In this document: piece after piece, positions 1 through 7,526 of the stretch
Numbering within the stretch: position 1 is the first letter of the stretch
How the letters are laid out: each line of letters opens with the position of its first letter
Assembly: GCA_002313415.1 (NCBI GenBank)
Contig: DCBH01000027.1
Coordinates: forward strand, 1 to 15,795
DNA from: Flavobacteriales bacterium UBA1112
GTDB taxonomy: Bacteria; Bacteroidota; Bacteroidia; Flavobacteriales_D; Sanyastnellaceae
DNA: 15,795 bases
Reading direction: 5' to 3'
Notes under the pieces: model-generated
What the model was told of the DNA's origin: nothing
Seen by the model: only the letters and a program-made list of their open reading frames with translations
Databases searched by the model: none
Translations under genes and position numbers: made by a program

Positions 1-330
1 GTCAACATGGACGGCACAAGTCTATACCAAGCTGTGGCTGTTGTGGCACTCGCCCAATTCCACATGGTCGATTTGACATTGGGTCAGCAAGCAATCATCG
101 TGCTAACTGCAACCTTGGCTTCCATCGGCGCAGCGGCCATCCCCAGTGCAGGCCTTGTTCTGATGATTATCGTCTTGGAAAGCGTCGGACTTAACCCCGC
201 CTGGATTGCCCTGATTTTCCCCATCGACAGAATCCTTGACATGTGTCGTACAGTGGTCAATGTCACAGGAGATGGAACGGTTTCGGCCCTTGTGGCCCAA
301 TCTGAAGGCGAACTCAACCCCGAAGCTTGA
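1..330 (+). CDS. Dicarboxylate/glutamate:cation symporter (DAACS family), C-terminal fragment
   Basis: This is the 3' end of an inner-membrane symporter that takes up acidic amino acids or C4-dicarboxylates with Na+ or H+. The window starts inside the gene, so only 109 residues are visible, reading in frame from base 1. They begin at the family signature NMDGT (fragment residues 2-6). The HP2 hairpin tip SIGAAAIPSAG follows at 41-51. The final transmembrane helix, DRILDMCRTVVNVTGD at 76-91, holds the ligand- and cation-binding residues known from GltPh: D80, R83, N87 and D91. The retained Arg points to an acidic or dicarboxylate substrate rather than a neutral amino acid; which one cannot be told from this end. 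The stop lies 4 bases before the OmpA-family start, so co-transcription is likely. Confidence 0.93.
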   Translation, partial: VNMDGTSLYQAVAVVALAQFHMVDLTLGQQAIIVLTATLASIGAAAIPSAGLVLMIIVLESVGLNPAWIALIFPIDRILDMCRTVVNVTGDGTVSALVAQSEGELNPEA

Positions 331-334
331 TTTT

Positions 335-2374
335 ATGAAGGCCGCCGTGGCACTCTGCTTTGCGTTGGCGCTTGGTGTGACGCCTGTGATCACCCAAGCG
401 CAATGTGAGATGGAGGAGCCCAGATCTTCAAGGGCCCAAAAACTGTTTGACAAGGCCCTTCATCCCAAGGGCAAAACAAGCCTCGAAGAAAGACTGTCCC
501 ATCTTCAATCTGCACTTGAGTATCATCCGGATGACCCCCAAATGCTCATAGAGTGCGCGGAACTGGCTTTTAGATGCACCAACAAAAACCCGGACATGTG
601 GGGTGTGTTGAATGAATTTTTGGATGCCTTGGAGGAAGTTTGTCCTGCAGGAATGCCGGAGGCACTTTATCTCCGAGGCGCCATGGCTTACATGATGGAC
701 AACTACCAAGGTGCGCTCACCCAATTTCAAGCCTACCTCGCCCTTCCCGAGGAAGCAACGCAACCCCGGAGGCGAAACGATGTGAAAAGCACGCTGCCAG
801 AATTGATTTTCTTGAATCAATACCACATGCATGCAGACATCCCTGCCCCAGCGCCCATCCCCGAGGTCAGTTGGGATGAGGATGAATACCTCCCCATGCT
901 TTCTCCAGACGGCACCCTGCTCTTTTTCACCCGCACGCAAAACTCCAAAGCCAAAGGGGACATTACCACTACGCGAAAGGAAATTTTTACGTGCGCCAAA
1001 CGACAAGATTCACGCTTGCCATTTGACGGTGGCGTGCCGCTGACAGATCCATTTAACCTCGGCACCAACTACGGAGGATCAAGCATTTCTGTGGACAACA
1101 AATTGATGATTTTGGCCGCCAACCGACCTGTTCCAAGCAATCCCGCCAACGTCGATCTTTTCTCAACTGAATATCACCTGGACTATCGCAATCTGGACGG
1201 TTCTCCCTCCTACACCTGGTCGCCACTGACTCCCCTTGAAGGAAGCGTCAATTCACAACAAGGCTGGGAAGCACAGCCCTCCATCAATGGCGAAGGTACC
1301 ATCCTGTTTTTCGCGGGTGCACGTGCAGAATCCACCCTGGATCAAGACGGCAATCAGACCATGGATATTTTCATGTCCGAGCGCTTAAGCAATGGAACAT
1401 GGGGGGCCGCTGAGCGACTCCCTGCCCCCATCAATTCGTCCGCCCAAGACAAGTCTCCATTTCTGCATCCCGACGGCAAAACGTTGTACTTCTCCAGCAA
1501 CAGGCTGCCGTCTGGAGGCGGGTATGACCTGTGGATGAGTCAACGCGATTCACTTGGGCAATGGAGTGAACCCGTCAATTTGGGGTTGCCACTGAATTCT
1601 TCTGGGGATGAACATGGCTTGGTGGTCAGTACAGATGGTCAACTAGGCATTTTTGCCACTCGCCGAAGGGGAACCAGAGGTTTGGACTTATGCACCTACG
1701 AACTGCCTCCAGACCTCAAGCCCGAGCCAGTCACTGTGGTCAAGGGCGATTTGGGATGGCCTGTTACGGAAGGGCCTCTCAAGGTCAGCATCGAGTACGT
1801 CCAAAGCAAACGCGTTGAAGAAGTCACATACTCCCGCGAGGACGGCCAGTTCGCACACATTGTTCAGCTTGAGACAGGTGAAGATGTGGTGATGACCGTT
1901 CAGGGAGAAGACGTGGAATACCAGAGCGTGGTGGTTCACGAACAAGGAAACGCCGTGTCCAATTCTGTCTATGTTGACTTCACAACCACAAACAATCATC
2001 ACGCCTCATCCCCCCAGTCAACAGGGAATGCCGCGGCACCTTTTGAGTTGAGGGAAGTCCAATTTGACACGAAAAAGAGCACATTGTCCAAGCGCTCGAA
2101 AATCATCCTACAAGCCTTGGCAAATCACCTCGAGCGCCATCCACACCTGCAATTGGACATCGATGGACACACGGATGACATTGGTGAGGAGGCGGACAAT
2201 TTGGCGTTGAGTTTGTCAAGAGCAGAAGTGGTCAAGACATTTTTGATTTCATGTGGAGTGGCAACCAACCGCATGACCACGCAAGGACATGGGGAGACGA
2301 AACCCAAAACGTCCAACACCACCTTTGAAGGCCGTCAGATCAACAGACGCACTGAGTTCAGATGGGTGAACTGA
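335..2374 (+). CDS. PorE-like OmpA-family protein: TPR, PD40 propeller, regulatory-like domain, OmpA peptidoglycan-binding domain
   Basis: A secreted, cell-wall-anchored envelope protein of 679 residues. The frame is open from an ATG at 236, but the ATG at 335 is preferred because it begins a clear signal peptide (residues 1 to about 22, cleavage near TQA-QC) and avoids overlapping the symporter. Domains in order are TPR-like helices (about 34-150), PD40/WD40-like propeller blades (about 170-457, with repeated SPDGTLLFF, GEGTILFF and HPDGKTLYFSS cores), a small beta-sandwich like a carboxypeptidase regulatory domain (about 464-545), and an OmpA C-terminal domain (570-679). The last has GHTDDIG, LSLSRA and the NRRTEF end. 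D614 and R629, equivalent to the diaminopimelate-binding Asp/Arg of OmpA, are both present, so peptidoglycan binding is expected. The domain order matches PorE of the Porphyromonas type IX secretion system, but many Bacteroidota paralogues share it and no lipobox is seen, so a secretion role is not established. Confidence 0.88.
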   Translation: MKAAVALCFALALGVTPVITQAQCEMEEPRSSRAQKLFDKALHPKGKTSLEERLSHLQSALEYHPDDPQMLIECAELAFRCTNKNPDMWGVLNEFLDALEEVCPAGMPEALYLRGAMAYMMDNYQGALTQFQAYLALPEEATQPRRRNDVKSTLPELIFLNQYHMHADIPAPAPIPEVSWDEDEYLPMLSPDGTLLFFTRTQNSKAKGDITTTRKEIFTCAKRQDSRLPFDGGVPLTDPFNLGTNYGGSSISVDNKLMILAANRPVPSNPANVDLFSTEYHLDYRNLDGSPSYTWSPLTPLEGSVNSQQGWEAQPSINGEGTILFFAGARAESTLDQDGNQTMDIFMSERLSNGTWGAAERLPAPINSSAQDKSPFLHPDGKTLYFSSNRLPSGGGYDLWMSQRDSLGQWSEPVNLGLPLNSSGDEHGLVVSTDGQLGIFATRRRGTRGLDLCTYELPPDLKPEPVTVVKGDLGWPVTEGPLKVSIEYVQSKRVEEVTYSREDGQFAHIVQLETGEDVVMTVQGEDVEYQSVVVHEQGNAVSNSVYVDFTTTNNHHASSPQSTGNAAAPFELREVQFDTKKSTLSKRSKIILQALANHLERHPHLQLDIDGHTDDIGEEADNLALSLSRAEVVKTFLISCGVATNRMTTQGHGETKPKTSNTTFEGRQINRRTEFRWVN

Positions 2375-2386
2375 AGTTCACTTTTC

Positions 2387-2403
2387 CGCGATCATAGATC
2401 GCG
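2387..2403. repeat. Perfect palindrome with 3-nt loop after the OmpA-family gene
   Basis: CGCGATC and GATCGCG form a 7-bp perfect inverted repeat around ATA, starting 12 bases after the OmpA-family stop codon. RNA from this stretch would fold into a short GC-rich hairpin. No T-run follows it on the + strand, so it is not a standard intrinsic terminator. It could be a weak terminator, a 3'-end stabiliser or a protein-binding site. Confidence 0.45.
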
Positions 2404-2515
2404 TCTCAGCAGTCGCCATCTTGTGTGAAAGAATGCCTTTTTGAAGCGCGAAATCTGCACGAAAACGCGTTGAAAACCATCGTGCTATACCCCTCATGTC
2501 CTGAGTTGTCGAAAG

Positions 2516-2523
2516 TAGCTTTG
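2516..2523 (+). promoter_or_regulatory. Candidate Bacteroidota -7 promoter element upstream of the TPR gene
   Basis: TAGCTTTG exactly matches the Bacteroidota sigma-ABfr -7 consensus TA-N2-TTTG and ends 19 bases before the TPR-gene ATG, which would leave a 5' leader of roughly a dozen bases. I find no convincing TTG -33 element at the usual spacing, so this is a half-supported promoter. Its place in the 168-base gap between the OmpA-family and TPR genes suggests that the TPR/barrel pair has its own transcript. Confidence 0.4.
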
Positions 2524-2542
2524 ACAGAATACGCGCGAATCC

Positions 2543-5500
2543 ATGCAAATCATGCAAACAACATTCTATTGCACTGCCCTCATTGGTTTGGTGGGCTTTG
2601 TGACTCCAGCATGCCTCGGACAATGGTCCAATGCCACAGATCCTCAACAAGTCGTGCATGACAGAGCCATGGAGGCTTTTGAGAATCAACAATACGCTTT
2701 GGCACTTCAGACTTTTGAAACATTAATGACGAAAGCGCCCAGTGAATCGAGCGACGCCTACGTGGAAGCCAATTATTTTGCAGCCATGAGCGCATTGGCT
2801 CTGTACCATCGCGATGCTGTTTACCGCGTGAATGCGTTTGTCGAAAAATTTCCCGAAAGTCCATTGGCACTGGAAGCGCGTTGGGAGCTGGCCAACTACC
2901 ACTACAAACGCAGAAATTATTCCATGGCCACACAAGAGTTCAATCAGATTCGTGTGCGGGAATTGTCCAAGCCACGACGAGATGAGTACCGCTTCAAGTT
3001 GGGGCATTGCCATTTTGAGCTCGAAGACTATGAGCAAGCGCGCGTCCCTTTGTACGAGGTACTGGACGTAGAAGGCGAGTTTCAATCGGCAGCACAATAC
3101 TATTTCTCTCACATTGCCTACCTCAAGGGTCAGCCGCAAGTGGCGCTCGACGGATTTCAAAAAATCGCTGACGACCCCGATTTTCGGGAACTCGTCCCCC
3201 TTTACATTACCCAATTGCATCACGCTTTAGGGCAATGGGAAGAATTAAAAGATTACGCCCCACCTCTGCTTGACGAGTCCAGCGGCCTAGATGAGGGGAG
3301 TGTTGCCGAGGTGGCTCACCTTCTTGGAGACGCTTGGTACAGGGATGAGGCATACGAAACAGCTTCTCCTTACCTCGAGCTCGCCTGGGAAGGGACCGAC
3401 GGCCCTGGTCGCAACCCTGAATTTGCATACCAAGTTGGATACACCAGATACCGCCTTGGCAAGTGGCGTGCCGCACTCGATTGTTTGCCATTGGCAACCT
3501 ATGGTGAAGATGAACTGGCACAAAACGCGGCCTACCACATGGCTGACTGCTACCTCGAGTTGGGCGACAGAGCTCGAGCAAAACAGGCCTTCAAGACGGC
3601 TTCTACTCCTGAATTTGACATCGACATCCAAGAGGATGCCTTTTTTCATTACGCCAAACTGGCTTATGAGCTTTCCTTCAATCCATTTGACGACGCCGTG
3701 GTCGCTTTTGAGACCTACCTCGAACAATTTCCATCCTCACCGCGACGCGACGAAGCCTATCGGTTCTTGCTGCAAGTTCACATGACAAGTCGGGACTATG
3801 AGCGGGCTTTGAGAGCACTTGACAACATCACAAATCCCGACGAAACAGTCACAGCAGCTGCACAGGTGCTTTCTTTCAACCGCGCTGTTGAACTCTTTCA
3901 AAACAACCAACTCTCTCAAGCGTTGACGTTCTTTAAGCGATCTCGGGCAAACAATGTAGACCCCCAGCTTCATGCTGAAACGTTTTACTGGGAAGGTGAA
4001 ATCTTGTTCAACAAAGGGAATTACAGTGGTGCAGCTTCAGCATTTGCCATCTTCAGCACCACCCCTGGCAGCTACCTCAGTGAACTTCACAACGATGCAG
4101 ACTATGCCCGCGGTTATGCGCACTACAGGAGCGAAAAATACACAGATGCTCTGTCGGCATTTCGCTCTTACCTCGAAACCAATCCCGACGACGACCCCTC
4201 TCGAATGCGCGACGCGGAATTGAGAACCGCCGATTGCTTCTATGCACTCAAGTCGTTTGATCAGTCAGCTAAATATTACGACCGCGTCCTTGCCCGTGGT
4301 GTACAACCCCTCGATTATGCCTTGTTTCAGCGCGCCATGGCGGCCAAGTTGGATGAAGACGTCAGCGGACAGTTGCAGCGTCTCGATGAAGTGCTCAAGG
4401 ATTATCCCAACAGCCGATTGGTTGTAGAGGCACTCTTTCAAGCAGGCAAGACACACATTGAACTTGGTGAACTCAGCGAAGCCAAATCCAAGCTTCTTCG
4501 ACTTGTCAATGACTTCTCGGCCACTCCTCGAGCAAAACAAGCACTCGTAGAATTGTGCTTGGTTGGGGTAAAACAAGGCCAAGATGAAGAGGTTTTAGAT
4601 CTGTGGGACCGAATCCGCAACGACTACGGCAACGACATGATTGCCGCAGACGCCTACAACATTGTCGAGCCCCTGCTCATCCGCAGAGGATTGCTCGACA
4701 ACCTTCCCTCTGCAGTAGGACTGGACGGCGCAGAGATTGAACAGCGCATTTTTGAATCTGCTTCATACTTGGCGTTGGAAAACCGTTGTGTGGACGCCTT
4801 GCCGCGATTGCAAGAATACATTCGTCAATATCCCTCGGGCCGATTTGCTTCCGAAGCTCATTTCTACTTAGGGAATTGTCAATTCGACATGGGCAACATG
4901 GAAGAAGCATACGACGCCTATGTTGCCGTTTTGGCCATGCCAGCGAGCAACTTCGCAGAGGCCTCTTCTTTGGGAGCCGCCACCATCGCTTGGAATGCGG
5001 GCAACCACCGTGAAGCGTTGGGTCACTACGAAACACTCGCAGAAGTCGCCATGCTTCAAACCAACCTTCTCGAATCGGCCATCGGTCAAATGCGTTGCCA
5101 CTATCTCTTGGGTCAAGAAGTTCAGGCAGCTGACTTCGCAGCCCGTGTCATGTACGACCCCGGCACCCCTGACGACATCCGACGCACTGCAAAACTTTGG
5201 AACGCGAGGATCTCGTGCAATCAAGGCCTTCACAACACGGTGATGACAGACCTTGAAGAACTTGTTTCGTTTGGGGGGAGTGCCGGCGCAGAGGCGCAAT
5301 ACCTCCGTGCAGAGCACGCTTACAACACCCAAGCTTTTGACCAGTGTGAGGTCCTGCTGTTTGAGCTGATTGAAACCTTTTACCAGCAAGAAACGTGGCG
5401 CAACAGAGGCTTCTTGTTGTTGGTTTCTACATACATCGGCTTAAATGACTTTTTTCAAGCGCGTGCCACAGCAAAAAGCATTCTGGCCAACGTCCAAGCA

Positions 5501-5644
5501 CCAGCTGTGCAAGAGGCGGTTTCCGATTTGCTGCTTGAAATCGATGCCTTGGAGGAGGCTCAAAACGCACCTCCCTCCGCTTCAGATGACAAGGGCGTTG
5601 ACGACGTGAATCCCAATCAAGAACCCGAATCCCAAGACGAATGA
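2543..5644 (+). CDS. Large secreted tetratricopeptide repeat (TPR) protein
   Basis: A 1033-residue periplasmic protein made almost wholly of TPR-type helical hairpins. The N-terminus has a hydrophobic signal sequence (about 1-26, ending near PACLGQ). A cysteine lies at the end of it (TPAC), but the preceding residues fit a lipobox poorly, so signal peptidase I cleavage is more likely than a lipoprotein. A second ATG at codon 4 could be the true start; neither has a Shine-Dalgarno sequence. From about residue 35 to 1000 there are repeated units with the TPR pattern of small and aromatic residues, for example YALALQTFETL, FNKGNYSGAASAFAIF and LGNCQFDMGNMEEAYDAYVAVL. The last 25 or so residues are acidic and disordered. 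TPR solenoids bind other proteins. The stop overlaps the barrel start by 4 bases, so the likeliest partner is that barrel. The precise function is unknown. Confidence 0.85.
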   Translation: MQIMQTTFYCTALIGLVGFVTPACLGQWSNATDPQQVVHDRAMEAFENQQYALALQTFETLMTKAPSESSDAYVEANYFAAMSALALYHRDAVYRVNAFVEKFPESPLALEARWELANYHYKRRNYSMATQEFNQIRVRELSKPRRDEYRFKLGHCHFELEDYEQARVPLYEVLDVEGEFQSAAQYYFSHIAYLKGQPQVALDGFQKIADDPDFRELVPLYITQLHHALGQWEELKDYAPPLLDESSGLDEGSVAEVAHLLGDAWYRDEAYETASPYLELAWEGTDGPGRNPEFAYQVGYTRYRLGKWRAALDCLPLATYGEDELAQNAAYHMADCYLELGDRARAKQAFKTASTPEFDIDIQEDAFFHYAKLAYELSFNPFDDAVVAFETYLEQFPSSPRRDEAYRFLLQVHMTSRDYERALRALDNITNPDETVTAAAQVLSFNRAVELFQNNQLSQALTFFKRSRANNVDPQLHAETFYWEGEILFNKGNYSGAASAFAIFSTTPGSYLSELHNDADYARGYAHYRSEKYTDALSAFRSYLETNPDDDPSRMRDAELRTADCFYALKSFDQSAKYYDRVLARGVQPLDYALFQRAMAAKLDEDVSGQLQRLDEVLKDYPNSRLVVEALFQAGKTHIELGELSEAKSKLLRLVNDFSATPRAKQALVELCLVGVKQGQDEEVLDLWDRIRNDYGNDMIAADAYNIVEPLLIRRGLLDNLPSAVGLDGAEIEQRIFESASYLALENRCVDALPRLQEYIRQYPSGRFASEAHFYLGNCQFDMGNMEEAYDAYVAVLAMPASNFAEASSLGAATIAWNAGNHREALGHYETLAEVAMLQTNLLESAIGQMRCHYLLGQEVQAADFAARVMYDPGTPDDIRRTAKLWNARISCNQGLHNTVMTDLEELVSFGGSAGAEAQYLRAEHAYNTQAFDQCEVLLFELIETFYQQETWRNRGFLLLVSTYIGLNDFFQARATAKSILANVQAPAVQEAVSDLLLEIDALEEAQNAPPSASDDKGVDDVNPNQEPESQDE

Positions 5645-7404
5645 TTCTCAATTCGAACACCAACCGACATTTCCTCTCGGCGGCTTGCCTGATTTGTGCA
5701 AGTTTTCACGCAACAGGGCAAACCGACACTTTGGAGATGGACGTCACTTTTGTGGGAAGCCGTCAAATGGAGGTGCGCGATGCTGTGAAACTCAGTTCTT
5801 GGCCTTCCGCAAAGGCATTGTCCTCTGACAAGCCACAATTGAGTTACGAATTGCTGTCCAAGCGCCTGCAATTCACACCAGTGATGACACCCGTTGAGGC
5901 AACTCGCCTGAGGGTCGATCCCGCATTGTCTCGGCTGTATCGAGGGTATGTCAGGGGTGCCGTCGGAACAAGGGGCACAACACTCCTTGACGCGAGTTTC
6001 ACCGACCTGCGCTCACGCGACGGAAGCTGGGGTGCTTTGCTTCATCACGCCGCAACCAACAGTCCTTCTTCGCTGTTGACAGGTCGCATCAACGAAAACA
6101 GCCTAGATGCATGGGCTTCGCGATTCATTGGCAAAGAAAAAGTCTCCGTCCGAGCCAATGCGGGAAGAAATCGCGTGCTGTTGTATGGTTTTGACAGCTT
6201 GGGCGTGGACGACGACCTAAGAGAAACAAGCGCACCTGCCGTGGTTTGGTCTCACGAGCGTGTACAAGCCAATTTTAAAAGTCATCACAAAGACAGCACA
6301 GCTTTCAATCATTCGGCCAACTTGTCACTTGGTTGGATGAGAAACAATCGAGACACTCGCGAGCGCAGCGTGACGTTCGATGTGAGCGGCACACAATTTT
6401 TTGGAGAGTTGAAAGGACAGTTTGATCTCGAAGTTCAACTCGATCGATATGGCTTTGACTCCTCACCCACCTTCAACCAAGCGATTGTGGCATTCGAGCC
6501 CAGTGCATCTGCGCGTCGCGGTCCTTTCGCAGCGCGAGCGGGACTTGGGATGGCCATTGATGCAGACCAGCCCACGCGAGACGGCCTCGGAGACGCTTTT
6601 CACTTGTATCCAAGGGCGGAAGTGTCTGTGAACCTTCTTCGCAATTTGTTTGTGCCTTACGCTTCAATTGGAGGTGAGCTGCAGGCGAACAACTTCCATG
6701 CGCTCACACACGGAAATCCCTTTTTTGCACCTAGGACGTTGACAACCACATCCGTCATCAACAACCAACCTGTCAACTTTGATGGGTTCCGCAGCACCAA
6801 CAAACGACTTGCTTTGAAAGGCGGTGTGCGAGGAACGATTACCTCAATCTTCCGCTTTCACGGGTTTTTCAGCACCGCGCAATACGAGGACTTTGTCCTT
6901 TTTCGACCCACGTTTGAGAATGACACGGCCCCTTTTGCAGCGTTTCAAGCCGTGTACGATACCGTTGGAGTCCGTACGTTGGGAGGTGAGGCAGAATTCG
7001 ATTTGGGACGCGCCTGGTCCTTCTCAGGAGGATTCAAGCTCCATCGGTACAACGTGCGAACAGAAGACCGCGCTTGGAATCTTCCCAACGTGACATGGTC
7101 AGCGGCGGCCACCTACATGTGGATTGAAGGCCTCAGCATCACTGCAGACGCCACATACGTAGGAGAACGCTACAGCATCACGCGCAGCGCAGACTATGGA
7201 GAAAATAGCCCGCTGGACAACGGCAACTTTGAGTTGCGCATGCCAAGGTTTGTCGATTTCAATCTTACGGGCAACTACACCTACAACGACCGTCTCGGTG
7301 GTTGGCTGACTCTGGCCAATTTAACCAATGCAAAATATGAGACTTGGGGCGGATTTCCGGTGCAGGGTTTTCAAGTTTTGGGAGGGGTGAACTACGCCTT
7401 CTGA
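5641..7404 (+). CDS. TonB-dependent-receptor-like outer-membrane beta-barrel without a recognisable plug
   Basis: A 587-residue predicted outer-membrane barrel. A signal peptide (about 1-26, cleavage near ATG-Q) is followed by a long series of alternating amphipathic strands. It ends in a TonB-receptor-type C-terminus, with LANLTNAKYETWGG in the penultimate strand region and a terminal Phe, the usual BAM recognition residue. Normal receptors have a plug of about 130 residues with an LxxxPGV/IRG-type core before the barrel. Here the barrel-like region begins by about residue 95 (LYRGYVRGAVG, then RSRDGSWGALLHHAA), leaving no room for one, and the total length is short for the class. It could be a passive porin-like channel or a structural partner. 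The start overlaps the TPR stop as ATGA, implying translational coupling and paired function. A terminator follows. The substrate is unknown. Confidence 0.82.
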   Translation: MILNSNTNRHFLSAACLICASFHATGQTDTLEMDVTFVGSRQMEVRDAVKLSSWPSAKALSSDKPQLSYELLSKRLQFTPVMTPVEATRLRVDPALSRLYRGYVRGAVGTRGTTLLDASFTDLRSRDGSWGALLHHAATNSPSSLLTGRINENSLDAWASRFIGKEKVSVRANAGRNRVLLYGFDSLGVDDDLRETSAPAVVWSHERVQANFKSHHKDSTAFNHSANLSLGWMRNNRDTRERSVTFDVSGTQFFGELKGQFDLEVQLDRYGFDSSPTFNQAIVAFEPSASARRGPFAARAGLGMAIDADQPTRDGLGDAFHLYPRAEVSVNLLRNLFVPYASIGGELQANNFHALTHGNPFFAPRTLTTTSVINNQPVNFDGFRSTNKRLALKGGVRGTITSIFRFHGFFSTAQYEDFVLFRPTFENDTAPFAAFQAVYDTVGVRTLGGEAEFDLGRAWSFSGGFKLHRYNVRTEDRAWNLPNVTWSAAATYMWIEGLSITADATYVGERYSITRSADYGENSPLDNGNFELRMPRFVDFNLTGNYTYNDRLGGWLTLANLTNAKYETWGGFPVQGFQVLGGVNYAF

Positions 7405-7425
7405 AGAACTATTCACAATCCCATC

Positions 7426-7462
7426 AAAAACCTCGTTTTTTCGTTGAAAAATCGGGGTTTTT
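7426..7462 (+). terminator. Intrinsic terminator after the barrel gene
   Basis: The stem pairs 7426-7435 with 7453-7462 (AAAAACCTCG against CGGGGTTTTT, one T-G wobble). After one T-T mismatch it continues with 7437-7442 against 7446-7451, closing on a GTT loop. The descending arm ends in GGGG followed by five Ts. It starts 21 bases after the barrel stop and ends 64 bases before gyrB, so it should end the TPR/barrel transcript and separate it from gyrB. The A-run on the ascending side would let it act in both directions, though no gene converges on it. Confidence 0.75.
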
Positions 7463-7526
7463 CGCATGGTGAAGACCGAAGCTCTAGGCAGCGGAATCAC
7501 TAACTTCACAAGAAGAATTTTTTGAG

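Noticed and set aside
236..334. A longer N-terminus for the OmpA-family protein from the ATG at 236
   Set aside because: It would overlap the symporter by 95 bases and bury the signal peptide 33 residues inside; the ATG at 335 starts a clean signal peptide 4 bases after the symporter stop.
5641..7404. A complete TonB-dependent siderophore or sugar receptor
   Set aside because: The length is too short and barrel-like sequence starts near residue 95, with no plug motifs visible.
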